Assembly (NCBI GenBank): GCA_029255685.2 | Contig: CM055317.2 | Span: forward strand, 73,645,460 to 73,709,459 | Length of the DNA stretch: 64,000 nucleotides | Direction of reading: 5' to 3' | From: Silene conica | Lineage: Eukaryota; Streptophyta; Magnoliopsida; Caryophyllales; Caryophyllaceae | Shown: one piece after another, positions 1-11,189 of the stretch | Numbering within the stretch: position 1 is the stretch's first letter | Layout: each line of letters starts with the position of its first letter | Position numbers and translations under genes: made by a program | Notes under the pieces: generated by a model | Told to the model about the DNA's origin: nothing | The model's input: the letters and a program-made list of their open reading frames with translations, nothing else | The model's database searches: none

Positions 1-2
1 TC

Positions 3-3000
3 AATTTAAGAGTATATTATAAGGGTAAATTTGATTTCGTAAAGGGGAGAATTGAATATGTCGAAGGAGCTGTAAACTTGAGTTGTGGTTTGTCAAGTAG
101 TACCATAAATATGAAGTTTTTGAGAGATGTAGCTTTGAAGCTAATGGGCATAGAATGTGAAATATGGTACAAGGCACATGGGTTGACTCTTACTCTGGGT
201 AAAAGAATGTTTGTTTCTGAGTATGATGTTGTGAATTTATTGAAGTCTAGGGATAAATATGGTATAGTATGTGTGTATTTAATTCAGCCTATTCCTTTTC
301 CATCACCAAGTATCCAACACTCACCTAGAACAAATGTGGTCCAAATGAGACTATTATCCAATTCAATGCCTACTTCACAAACCACTCTTAGAAGAAGTCC
401 TAGAAACAAAGTGATTCAATATGCTGAAAAAACTATTGTTCCGTCAACAATAACAACCTCAGTTTCCCCTCCTATCCAAAAACAACCACTTGATGTCCCT
501 TCTAATTCCTTAAAATGGCGCGAGAAGTTACCTATTAAGAGGCAATTGAGCTTTGTTGATAATTGTGGGAATCAACTAACCAATAAGGAAAAGACTAGAG
601 AAAAAAGGAAGATACAAAGTGAAGAATTTTATGAACACGATGACTTTAATGATACTGATTCAAATGGTAATGACAATAACATTAGTGATATAGAGTGGCA
701 GGTGGGTGAAGAAAATTTTAATGATGGTGATGAGTTGTTTGATGACAATAACAGAAGCAGGCTGGTGGATAATGTTGAGGAGAGTTTGGGGGTTGTCAGA
801 CCTAGTGGTGAAACAAAAGCAAAGCAAGCTCATATATGGGGTGTAGATGATTTGGAAGTGGATGTAAATGCAGAACAAGAGTATGACTCGGATGATTTAA
901 GAAGTTTACAAGGATCGGACAATGAGGTAGATCCTTATCATACTTTCAATGCTGACATAGAATTTAAAAAACCTGTGCATTTAAGTCAAGGATTGAAATT
1001 TGCAAATGTTCAATTGTTTAGAAAAGCTTTGATTAGTCATAGTGTCGAGAATGGATATGACTTTTATTATTGTCATAATGGTAGTGCAAAAGTGAGTGCT
1101 TATTGCAAATATAGATGCAAATGTCCTTGGAATCCTAAAAGATCTAGACTTGGTAAATGTAACTGTGTTAAGAAGAATGAGTGTGGATTTAGAGTGTATG
1201 GTGTTAAATTAGATGGACAAGAAACCTTTCAAATAAGAACTTTAAACCTAAAGCACAGCTGTCCAATGTCAAGATACAATAGGAAAGTATCATCCGAGTA
1301 CTTGGCTGAGAAATTTTTAGAGTTTTGGAGGACAAATATTGATTGGAAGTTGAAGAATTTCAGAGATCATGTTTTGAAAGAGCTTAATGTACATGTTAGC
1401 TATGGAAAATGTTGGCTTGCTAGATCTAGGGCAAAGTTAATCATTTATGGAAATGGAAAAGAGCAATATGCAAAAATATGGGATTATGCAGCAGCTATAA
1501 GGAAATACAATCATGGGTCTTCAGCATTTGTTTTATGTGACAATATAGAGCGACCACCTCCGTATTTTAAAAGGATTTATATTTGCTTGGAGGCTTGTAA
1601 GGTGGGTTTTACAAAGGGGTGTAGGCCTATATTAGGCGTTGATGGTTGCCACTTGAAAGGTGCCTATCCAGGGATGTGTTTGGTAGCTTTAGCCAAAGAT
1701 GGAAATAATAATATATACCCAGTGGCTTGGGCAGTGGTAGAAGTTGAAAATGCAGACACATGGAGGTGGTTCATTGAGCTTCTGTCAAGTGACATTGGGA
1801 GAGAAGACGGAGAAGGTATGACCTTCATGTCTGATAGGCAGAAAGGTCTCATAGATGCCCTGAAATATATGGTACCCAAAGTGGAAATTCGATTTTGTGT
1901 AAGACACATATGGGCAAACTTCAAACTTAGTTTTGGTGGGCAAGTGTTCAAAGATGCTTTCTGGATGGCTGCTAGAGCTAGCACAAAGGTACAAATTTAA
2001 TACTCACTTATACATATATAAATGCATTTTATATATTATTCACTTATAAATATTTGTTCTCATTGATGATGTACATACATATAGGCTGCATTTGACTCTC
2101 ACATGGAAGAAATCAAATCCTTGTCCAATGAAGCATGGACTTACTTGAATGATATTCCAACAAAACACTGGTCAAGACATGCTTTTGGTACAACTAGCAA
2201 GTCTAACATGCTTCTTAATAACCTATGTGAGACATTCAATGCTGTTTTGAAGGATGCAAGAGACAAGCCAATTTTAACACACATGGAATGGATGAGACGA
2301 TATGTAATGAAGAGAAATTGTGGCAAGAGGGAGGGTGTGGTGAAGTATGAAGGGAGGTTGATGCCATATGCTGAGAAGTACATAAAATGGGCAGGAGATG
2401 AGTCAAGGTATGCCGTTGTTAGTTCAGCAAATGAAGATAAGTATGAGGTTGACTTAAAGGGGGAAACATGGAGGGTAAATTTAAAGGAGCACACTTGTGA
2501 CTGCAACCATTGGAATCTTACTGGCCTCCCATGTCCTCATGCAATGGGAGTAATTCTATACCAACGTCTAGCTCCTGAAAATTTTGTAGATGAAACTTAC
2601 ACAAAGATGAGATATATGATGGCCTATGATCCTGTAGTGAGTCCAATGCCGGGAGTACATGAGTGGGAGAAAACAAATATGCCTGAACCACTTCCTCCAC
2701 TATTAAGAAAAATGTCAGGAAGACCCTCCGCTAAGAAGAGAAGGAGAGAGGCGGGAGAGGAGCAAAGTAAGTATGTAAAGAGACCTAAAAGATCCAACAA
2801 ATGCAGTCACTGCGGACATGCAGGCCACTCAAAAAGGACTTGCAAAAATCCACCAACACCTCCAAAACCGACCAATGTTGGAGGACGACCTGAAAGCACC
2901 TCTGAATGGGCAAAAGAAGGCAGACTGAAAGCAGCCAAAAGGAAAGAAGAAAGGGAAAAATACGCAAGCGCACATCTAACGTCATCCACCTCTCAAGCTA

Positions 3001-3080
3001 CATCGTCAACCATTCACAATCCGTACACTGAAATGTCAAGTCAAGCAAACGTAACCATACCATCATGGGCAAGAGAATGA
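3..3080 (+). CDS. Mutator-like (MULE/MuDR) transposase, 5' end cut by window, two exons
   Basis: The frame is open from the window edge, so the true start lies upstream. Exons are 3-1988 and 2085-3080. The 96-bp intron has GT at 1989 and AG at 2083-2084, and splicing joins ...ASTK to AAFDSHME in frame, giving about 994 visible residues. In order I see: an N-terminal PB1-like region (RVYYKGKF, then WYKAHG); an acidic linker; a MuDR DNA-binding zinc region near residue 350 (CKYRCKCPW, CGFRVYG); the MULE catalytic core with GVDGCHLKG near 545, SDRQKGL near 610, the CVRH pair near 632 and LCETFNA near 709, matching a DDE layout; a SWIM finger (TCDCNHW...CPHAMG) near 800; and a CCHC knuckle (CSHCGHAGHSKRTC) near 901. 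No stop or frameshift is visible. It would cut and reinsert Mutator-type DNA in the nucleus. No terminal inverted repeat was recognised downstream, so a domesticated gene is also possible. Confidence 0.88.
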
Positions 3081-4870
3081 ATATAACTTATTTTGTTGTG
3101 GAACAATTTCTAAGTTTGTAAGGTATTTATTATTGGCAAAATTTTGTTGAACCTCTGCCAATTTAGTTTTAAAATATGGAATGTAACTCATTTTAGGAAC
3201 ATGTAAGATACAATGGTTATTTGCAGCCCTTTGAGGAGTGCAAAATGAATGTTCTTGATTAACTTGAGGTTATGGACAAGAATTTTGCTGTCAAAATAGT
3301 TATTTGCAGGCTTACAACCCTTTGAGGTTATATGTGGTTCATTATGTTGTTGTCTTTGAGGGTGTGAAGAGTTGCATTTCTGCTTTTCTATGCTTACATT
3401 AGTTAGTAATGAACCAGCCCTTTAACAAATTGTGGCCTTTTAACAAATTGTCGAGATTACGAGGGAAGAAATAATAGGATAAAATAAGGTTGAGAGCCTG
3501 AGAAAATTTTATAAGATAAAAATCTCGAATCTTAAGAGAGAGGGAAGACAAACATATAATGATAGAAGAAGAAGATGTTTACCGTGAAATAGAAAGAATA
3601 AGGAGTAAAGTAGGTTATTATAAGGGTATAATTGGTATATAACAATTTAAAATAACATATTTGTTCAATAATAAAGACTTCTCTCACTAGTATACCAATG
3701 TGGTATCAATATTTACGACAAATTCGTTTATTAGGTAGTAATTTTGTAAAAACATTATATTAGGTAGTAACTTTGAAAAAGTGTAACATATTAGGTAGTG
3801 TAATTTAAGACGAATATGTCCCTTTTAAAAGTACGGGTTACATGGGTTTATGTATAAGCCTTTAGAGCCGTTGATCTTTCCACGTGGCAGCATCACAGAA
3901 AGATCCGTAATGTATAAAATACTCTTGGTTCTTTAATGTCTTTTTATTGAAGGTTCGGTGAAAGCTGTTGAGCAAACAACGAGATTATTGTATGGTACAA
4001 CCACGTAAAGTGAAAACGATCTCTGTTATAGTAACTTTTAAAATGTCTATCGCATGATTTTCAATTTTGGTCTGTGATTCAATTTGAAGTCGGTCGCAAT
4101 GGTTTGATTCCAGTCATCTCACTATAGATATGGTCGATATCAACTCAATATGCAATTGTAATAACTTCGTCATCTCGCTATAGATAAAGTAAATATCTGA
4201 TTGATATGGAATCGTAGTGAGTAACTTTATGCGAGTGTGGGAAATATTTAGAACCGTGCCGTGGAACATTACTACCAATATACAGTAAATTGACTTGATC
4301 ATATCTTGACTCTATCGCGTTATACGATCAGCGTATAGACATTTTTCCTGATTGCTGAGTTAGCACACGCAAGACGACTAAGGGATCAATATATGAATAT
4401 CTTTGTCTCAAACTAGACCGCAAAATCAGGCATTTGTTCCAACATAATCTCTGCCATCATGTAATAAATACGGTCGATACTGCTTCTAAACATAGTCGCA
4501 CCAACCTCAACTTATAATTCCACGTAACGACTCTTGTGTTAGCAATATAAAGAGGCTATTTTCGTATAAAAGTCTTAGACTATATGAAAAGAAAAAGAAT
4601 GTGTACACAAAGTAGAGGACAATAGGACATCACTCATCCGGATGTAATCGATCCTGAACTCGAGAATTTACATACCTTTATGTGCTTAAATTGCGGTTCA
4701 TTTACAAAGACGGGACTGAATCTATATCAAATACACTATCTGAACTCTGAAGTTAAACCCACATGTTATTACATTCTGGTCACTTTGATCGGTTCATCCT
4801 TATCACGCATTAATTCAGCCGAGACAGCCATCCTGATTCCTGAAGCATGATATGGCCTAATTCTACCAAG
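3081..4870. other. AT-rich spacer between the MULE gene and the bHLH gene
   Basis: No gene was recognised. It would hold the 3' untranslated regions of both flanking genes. A G-box core (CCACGTGG) occurs near 3880 and a short tandem repeat at 3731-3815, but nothing shows that either is functional. Confidence 0.6.
3731..3815. repeat. Three tandem copies of a 30-bp unit
   Basis: TTAGGTAGT begins at 3731, about 3761 and 3791, each followed by an AT-rich tail, giving a period of about 30 bp. The unit has no known role. Confidence 0.7.
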
Positions 4871-7430
4871 CTACATGTTAGTCGTTTCTGGCTGTTTTGA
4901 CAAGAGATGTAATGGCCAGGAGTCTGTCGGTGTAGGATATCGAGGATGAGGTTTACGCACAGGTACAGGTGGGTCAGGGGGGGTATCAGCTTTTTGGAAA
5001 GTGTGGAAGTCGGGATTTATAGGGATAACATACATTGGAGCGAGAATTGACGGTTGGTGTGTTGAAGTATCAGACGGGGGAGGTTGGGATAGATAACCGC
5101 CTGGGAAGTGTGAACCTGTTTCTGGTTGCCAACATTCAGGCGGGGGTACATTTAGGTCAGGCTTAGATATGCCCACCTTCTCTTCTAATTCACTCTGCAC
5201 ACTCTTCATCTGGAGTTCAAGTGCCGAATTCTCTTCTTTCAGCTCATTCTTTTCTGCTGTTACCTGTTCATTAAACTTGTAAGAAACACTTGTGTGTATG
5301 TATCATGTACGCCTTTATGGAATTACGGCCGTAGAACTTGCAAAAGCAGACCCAACTCGAGAAACCCATCAGGAAAACAACAGAATAGGTGAATCAGAAC
5401 TAGAGCTGGCAAATAATGACACGACACAAAAACACGATACGAACCCGACACGAAATTAGCGGGTTTGGGTTGTGGTTTAATGACCCATTTATGTAAGTGG
5501 GTCGACACGAACACGACACGATATTTAGTTGGCTCGGATTTGGGTTGAGCTCTTTAAACACGGTCCCGACAGGAATGACCTGTTTACTAAATTAATCCTA
5601 ATTTTTTTTATCCTCCATCACATAAATATACTTAAACTTTCCAAACATGGACATGACACGAAAATACGACACGAACCCGACACGATATTAACGGGTTAGG
5701 GTTGAGACTTGATGACCCATTTATCTAGGTGGGTCGACATGAACACGACACGAAATTTAATTGGGTCGGGTTTAGGTTGGAGGGTTTGTGACCCGTTTAC
5801 AGTGACACGAACACGAACGCGACACGGCCCGATCTGTTGCCAGGCCTAATCAGAACAAAGCTAAACCGAGTCAAACAGATGACCTATAAAATGGAATTGA
5901 CTCCATCCAACCCGATTCCAGTAAAATAAATTAAATGAGCTAATATAAATTGTAGGTGCCTACACCTGCACATATCGTCTCATCTCGAAAAAACAGGCAT
6001 AAGAATACACAGTTTAGAAACTAAATGATCTTCAAAATGGGTTTATAATTGACCATTTACAGATAACAAGTAACCGCAGCAATAATACGAGTATGGCATC
6101 CGGATTTAGAGTCAACGAGACGACAAAAAAGTTTCGAGGAAGAATCTCGATTACAAAAATAAGGAATCATGATCCCCATATGGACGAATCACGTAAAATG
6201 AGCCTGAAGCATAACCAGTAAAAGTTTGTGAGCTTACATAATGAGATTCTGACAATAAAGTCGCATTCTCCTTTCTGAGATTTTGAATCTGAGAGATCAT
6301 ATCCTTTAAAAGCCGTATAGTCTCATTTAGTATAGACGCCTTCCCATTGTTTTGTTCACTCAATTCTGCAAAAGAATATGACGCAAACAATCATGAAAAA
6401 TTTATTTCATAAAAGCACCGAGTGAGCGAAGCTAGAAATTAAATTTTGGGTAGAAAATTTTCTTCTTTTAGTTCAACATCTTTGCTGACCTCAAGTTTAG
6501 AATTTGTCGGGTAGCAAAAACATCGATAATTTTACGGAGTTTAGTTTCCCATTACACTTGATGCGAGTGCTAGCCCTTGCTACTACGTAGCTACCCGGTC
6601 CCCTTTCCCAACACTTGATGCAGTGTAATGTTTATACAACTGTTTCTATGTTTAAGAGTGCAAGGAAGCCAGAAAGTAAGCTCACCGAGAAGGCTACCCA
6701 GTTTATCAAAAAGTCCGTTTAAGTGATCACGTTTCAGCTTTTCTCTTTCTGCTTTTAAAGCCCTTTTCGGAACTCTACAACACTGCTTTTTGTTAGGGTA
6801 AGACCTGAAATGAAAAAAGTTTCATATTCAGGAAAACGAACATTCAACTAAAGTGATTTTCGAACACCTAAATATTGACAAGATACGTAAAGGTTGATGT
6901 GCACTAAACGTCTAAACCTAGTCGTGCTTAATAATCATTTTTTTGGCAGCGTGAAAGATTGATAACCATGGGAGGACGAGTGTTAGGACTTATCTCCATA
7001 GTCTACTAAATGATGAGCATTCCGATTAAAGCGTTGCTAGAAAAGGCTCGTACCCATCACAGTCGTATCTATCGCAGGGGAGATCCCCAACGATGAAAAA
7101 TTCGAAATTTCAATTTTGTTTCTCAAATTACTTCACTTCTTACTGGTTTGCCCCCGAATTCCGATTCATATTTTTCGCGCCTTACTTCAAATTCTGGTTT
7201 CGAAACTGCTAATGCTACCCCATCACAATTTACAACACGACGAAACATAATTTAGGCAAACGTAATCTTGTACTTTCGATTAATATAAGCAATTAAGCAT
7301 GGTATAAAAATGAAAAGACTAGTTTACCAAAAATTGATACTAACCCATCATCAATTGCATCCTCAGGTGCATCACTCTCTTCATTCAAATGGCGCTCGTC
7401 ATCCGAAACATCCATAAGATCCATTACCAT
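4871..7430 (-). CDS. bHLH47: bHLH transcription factor, bHLH47/POPEYE (PYE)-like
   Basis: Four minus-strand exons fit without a frame problem: 7345-7430, 6686-6804, 6238-6365 and 4871-5263, giving 726 nt and 241 residues. Arabidopsis PYE is about 240. Exon 1 encodes an acidic leader (MVMDLMDVSDDERH). Exon 2 holds the basic region and helix 1 (VPKRALKAEREKLKRDHLN, GLFDKLGSLL). Exon 3 holds loop and helix 2 (NNGKASILNETIRLLKD) and a zipper-like extension (LRKENATLLSESHY). Exon 4 continues the coil (VTAEKNELKEENSALELQ), then SKPDLNVPPPE, which contains a DLNxxP EAR-type repression motif also found in PYE, and ends with a conserved PRYPTPTDSWPLHLL block. In Arabidopsis, PYE is a nuclear repressor in the root iron-deficiency response and pairs with subgroup IVc bHLH proteins. 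Intron 3 contains a hAT MITE. A CAG|GTATAC donor ending at 8507 suggests a 5'-UTR intron, which is inference. Family assignment is strong; one-to-one orthology is likely but not tested. Confidence 0.92.
5401..5848. mobile_element. hAT-type MITE inside intron 3 of the bHLH47-like gene
   Basis: The 8-bp direct repeat ATCAGAAC flanks the element at 5393-5400 and 5849-5856, the size typical of hAT insertions. Short terminal inverted repeats read TAGAGCTGGCAA at the left and TAGGCCTGGCAA as the reverse complement of the right. The interior is made of GACACGA/CGACCCG-type words repeated on both strands. No coding capacity. Confidence 0.85.
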
Positions 7431-7636
7431 TACTTTATATGTAGTTACTATAAAACCCTCAAAGCTTCCACGAAGCGTAAATTTTCAACAAATATACTCC
7501 TGTCACAAAATTGAGCCCAACCAGTTCAATTTCAATTACTTTAAAAATCCACAAGTCAACCAATTTAATATTGAATCTTTCTATTACACACTATTTTTAC
7601 AATCTAAACTTCCTAAAACTCTAGAAGATTACTAAA

Positions 7637-8001
7637 AGGTTGAGAAGACAATATATTGGAAATTAGTAAATTCAGACCTATATAGTATGTTATGTTTAAC
7701 AATCAATCTACTAATTTGATGTATTCCTTAGATGACATATTCCAATACCATAATGGTCGAAATCTACTATTTTTGAATATGATGATATTAGCATCATATT
7801 GAAGTAGCATATTCAATCTATACTTGAAAATGGTATAATTGTCCTATAATTTACTAATTACCAAACATTTTTTCTTAAATCTACTAAATTCATCTTCTAG
7901 TCAAACCTGCTACTAAAATCAGGTAACTATAATACTATATATGACTAAGTTATCGTGAATCGTGATTATAAATCTGCTTCCGCTATTTGCCAAACAAGGC
8001 C
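7637..8001. mobile_element. PIF/Harbinger (Tourist-like) MITE, diverged copy
   Basis: Matches by eye the better copy at 53760-54114 in reverse orientation: shared words include ATTAGTAAATTC, CTACTATTTTTGAATATG and AGTCAAACCTGCTA, and the right end reads TTTGCCAAACAAGGCC. Both ends are eroded. It lies just upstream of the bHLH47-like start codon, in the promoter or a 5'-UTR intron. Confidence 0.7.
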
Positions 8002-9035
8002 AAAGCATGAAACATCACATAATCTCAACAATATAAAATCACCAAGATATTAAAGTTATTCTCATATAAGGCGGCTTTACACAAACATTGTACAAGGTGA
8101 ACTTGAAAAAACTTCTAAAATTTTAACTAAAAACTTTGAAATTTCTCTCATCTAGCAGAGTAGCAGGGGCGATACTCCGGGCCCATTAAAGTTAAAAAGG
8201 TTAGTTACCAAAAAAACGTTTTACAAATTGAGACCGTTTTACGCAAGAATTTGTATATTAGGAACACAGTTCTATCAAATATGCAAGAATTAAGGTATTG
8301 GACATGGAAAAAGCAAACAATTTGGCTAAAACTTATACTTAAATTGATCAAAATTCATGAAAAAAATTAACCCACTGAAGCTCCAAAAATCATTTGGCAT
8401 GAAAATTCATAATCATAATCAAATTCAGTAAAGTAATAATTTTTTTTAAAATGAAACAAAAGAAAAATTAGACAAAAATAGTTGGATAAAGGTTCATATT
8501 GTATACCTGATCACGGATTGATGGAAGAAATGAAGGGAGAGGTGATAAGGTGATGAACAAAATGCATAAAAAAGGAGAAGAAATGAAAAGATGTAGAAGT
8601 AGACGAGGGCGTGTGGAGGGAAGTAGTGAAGAACGTGGAGATGGAAGTCAAGACGTAAAACCTTACACGTGGACGGTATTGACTTCCCTTGGCTCTCGTA
8701 AATGGGTCATTCGAATCGGAACGAGTTTAGTCGATTTAGCTACGGATTCTTATGAGTAGGGGTCGTAACGAGTTGGGTTTAAATTGGACCATGTCGACGA
8801 AAGGATGGTTGGGGTTCGTCCTCGACATCCAAACCTGTTCAAAAGAAGTGAGTCAGCTAGGTTGGTTAGGACCTCACTTAGTTATGGTTAGGTTCTGGTA
8901 AGAGGGTTGAAAATGAGTTGGGTTGGGATTGTTTGACTTTGACCTGACTTGGGTTAAGGTGTAGGTCGGTTGGGCTCTTCTTGAGTTGGATAGTTGTGTA
9001 AATATTACGTACTAATTCTAATTTATTCCATAAAC
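8002..9035. other. Upstream region of the bHLH47-like gene, with a GGTTGGGTT-rich repeat
   Basis: Transcription of the bHLH gene probably starts in the 8500s, judging from a purine-rich stretch (pyrimidine-rich on the minus strand) and the donor-like CAG|GTATAC at 8501-8509. About 8755-8995 is rich in GTTGGGTT and TTGGGCT words and begins TAGGGGT, as hAT MITEs do. No matching right end or target duplication was found, so its class is open. Confidence 0.4.
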
Positions 9036-9780
9036 AATCATTTATACGTAAACGATTATATTAAAATATAATGTCGGATGTTGATCTTTACATAATGATT
9101 AAATAACGATTTAGGACTATTAGAATAAATACAAACAATTTAGATCGATCGGTAGAAAAATAAGGACAGATGTTACGACAATGCTAAATTGAAAAACAAT
9201 ATCAATAAATTAAAATAACAATCACGTCAAAAAAAAATATTTACAGAAGTAATGATATTACGAAAATCGTAATTAATTTTTAAATTTTTCCACTAATCTT
9301 AATAAAATAGGAACTCTGTTAAAAAAATTATAAAATCAAATTATTTAGTTAAATAATTTTAATGAAAAAAATATAAAAATAATAATTTTTACGTAAACGA
9401 TTACATTTATAACGTTAACTTATATATTATATATTAAAATATATTGTCGATATCGATTTGTACAAAATTATTAAATATCAATTTATGACGACTAACAATC
9501 AGTATTACAATAAATAATACATAATTATAATAAATACTAACAAATTACGGCAATGGATAGAAAATGTAACAAATTACAGAAAATGATAAAAACACGATCG
9601 AAATTTCAAGTATAATTTCCATGACAGTATTAAATTAGAATAACAATAACAATAACGTCAAAAGAAACTTACATTGTCAATGATATTACAAAAATCGTAA
9701 TCAATTTTAGCATATAGCCTAAAATTTCATTAACAAAAATATATTCGAATTATTAATAAAACTTTTTAAAATAACAATAT
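9036..9780. repeat. Diverged direct duplication, two units of about 370 bp
   Basis: Unit 1 starts near 9049 and unit 2 near 9393, both with ACGTAAACGATTA. Each continues with a TTAAAATATA(A/T)TGTCG block, a run with AATAACAATA...ACGTCAAA, and ATGATATTAC(G/A)AAAATCGTAAT. The duplication lies just inside a Helitron 3' terminus and was probably carried by it. Confidence 0.65.
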
Positions 9781-9792
9781 TATTAAGACGAG

Positions 9793-9823
9793 CCTGTGTA
9801 TTTTTGCACGGGGCTAAAGCTAG
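9793..9823 (+). mobile_element. Helitron 3' terminus (hairpin plus CTAG)
   Basis: CCTGTG and CACGGG form an imperfect hairpin, followed by GCTAAAG and CTAG at 9820-9823, with T as the next base. This is the Helitron 3' signature of a GC hairpin, CTRR and insertion between A and T. The element must extend left, but no convincing 5' TC end was found, so only the terminus is annotated. Confidence 0.65.
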
Positions 9824-11189
9824 TATATTTAAATCGTCTTCACCTCTACTATAATTCGACTAAGCGTGTGTTTGCTAAGAATAAAAAACATCCTTGGTGA
9901 CTAAGTTGAATCGGAATCATTTAAATCAAATAAATTTGGTAGTGAGTATTGTAATGACTAATGTGTACGCCATCCAGAAGCCAATCACAGTGACGTAGAC
10001 TCCATTTTTGGTTAATAAATAAGGTCGTGAAAGTAGTAGGCAAATATGCAATCCTATGTGTTGTATTCTTCACGCCATTCCTTCTTTTATTAATTTTTAT
10101 TAATTTATTAATTTATTAATTTGTGTGTTTGTCACACTTTCTTTTGTGTTTGTGCGTTGCTTTTCATGCCATTATGTGACTATTTGTTTTTGTGTTTATG
10201 TATTTCAATTGTTGCCAAAAAACACGTTCGTCATATGATAACGGTAACTTAAAAAATAAATTTGTTAATTTTGATTGGAAATAAGATTTTGACCAGCTAT
10301 CGTAATTGGAAGTCATAAATCCAAGTCTAAAAATACAGCAATGTTAAAACTCTGGATAAGATTTTGACCAGCTATCGTAATTGGAAGTCATAAACCCAAG
10401 TTTAACAATACAACAATGTCAAAACTATGGAGGAAGAGTTCTCCTATTATAGCAATCCTACTCGAAATTAAATTCGAAATGAATTCAAATGGCATACAAA
10501 ACAAAACCACATCGTTTAGGTTGGCTTTGTTACTTTAAATGTGGCAAGTAAAATGTTGTCTACTAACTAGAGAGACCAAAGCACCAAACCCTATATTTAC
10601 GTCAAACAACCAATTTTAGTTTGAACATGTAAATGAAATACGATATTACCAAAAGAAATATCATTATTTATGTCATAAACTTATAATCAATTATTTACCT
10701 TCGTTAATTTTTTGTGATAAATACGTTTTAATCAAAGATAACCGAATTACTGAGAAAAAAAAGGCGAATTCATTTAATTATAAAAATAAACCTCATCTAC
10801 CTAATATTAGAGTGGGACAAAAGCAGATGTTAAGGAGTATAAGCTGAATTAATAAAGAAGTAATGAGGAACTAATAGTCATACCACTCGGATTTGGTTAA
10901 TTCGAGATTACTGGCATTACCATATATAGGGGTCAGGTTCGAGACCAATGTTCATCATATATCCATCTCAACCACTAGGCTAAAACATCTTCCGTAGAGC
11001 TCGGAATTATCTCGACAACTAGATAGTGCTATATACAAGACGAGTTGATAGAGCTCATGAGTCACAACAGTTCATAGGCCATAGTTCTAAGTAGTACAAT
11101 AATTTTGAGATCGGACTTCGGAGGTAAGAAGAGCATGTTTTTCTCAAGGGAAAAATCTTCCGACGAAATATTATGCACACATCCCCATA
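9824..11189. other. Spacer downstream of the 2H-type gene
   Basis: AT-rich, with no coding region recognised. It holds a short (TTAATTTAT)n run near 10090-10125 and a 75-bp tandem duplication. The right part should include the 3' UTR of the minus-strand gene. Confidence 0.55.
10281..10430. repeat. 75-bp tandem duplication
   Basis: Copy 1 is 10281-10355 and copy 2 is 10356-10430, directly adjacent and starting ATAAGATTTTGACCAGC. They differ at only a few positions, so the event is fairly recent. Confidence 0.9.

Noticed and set aside
8550..8759. 69-codon plus-strand open frame (MMNKMHKKGEEMKRCR...)
   Set aside because: Basic, low complexity, in the presumed leader of the minus-strand bHLH gene and running into a repeat; no family recognised.
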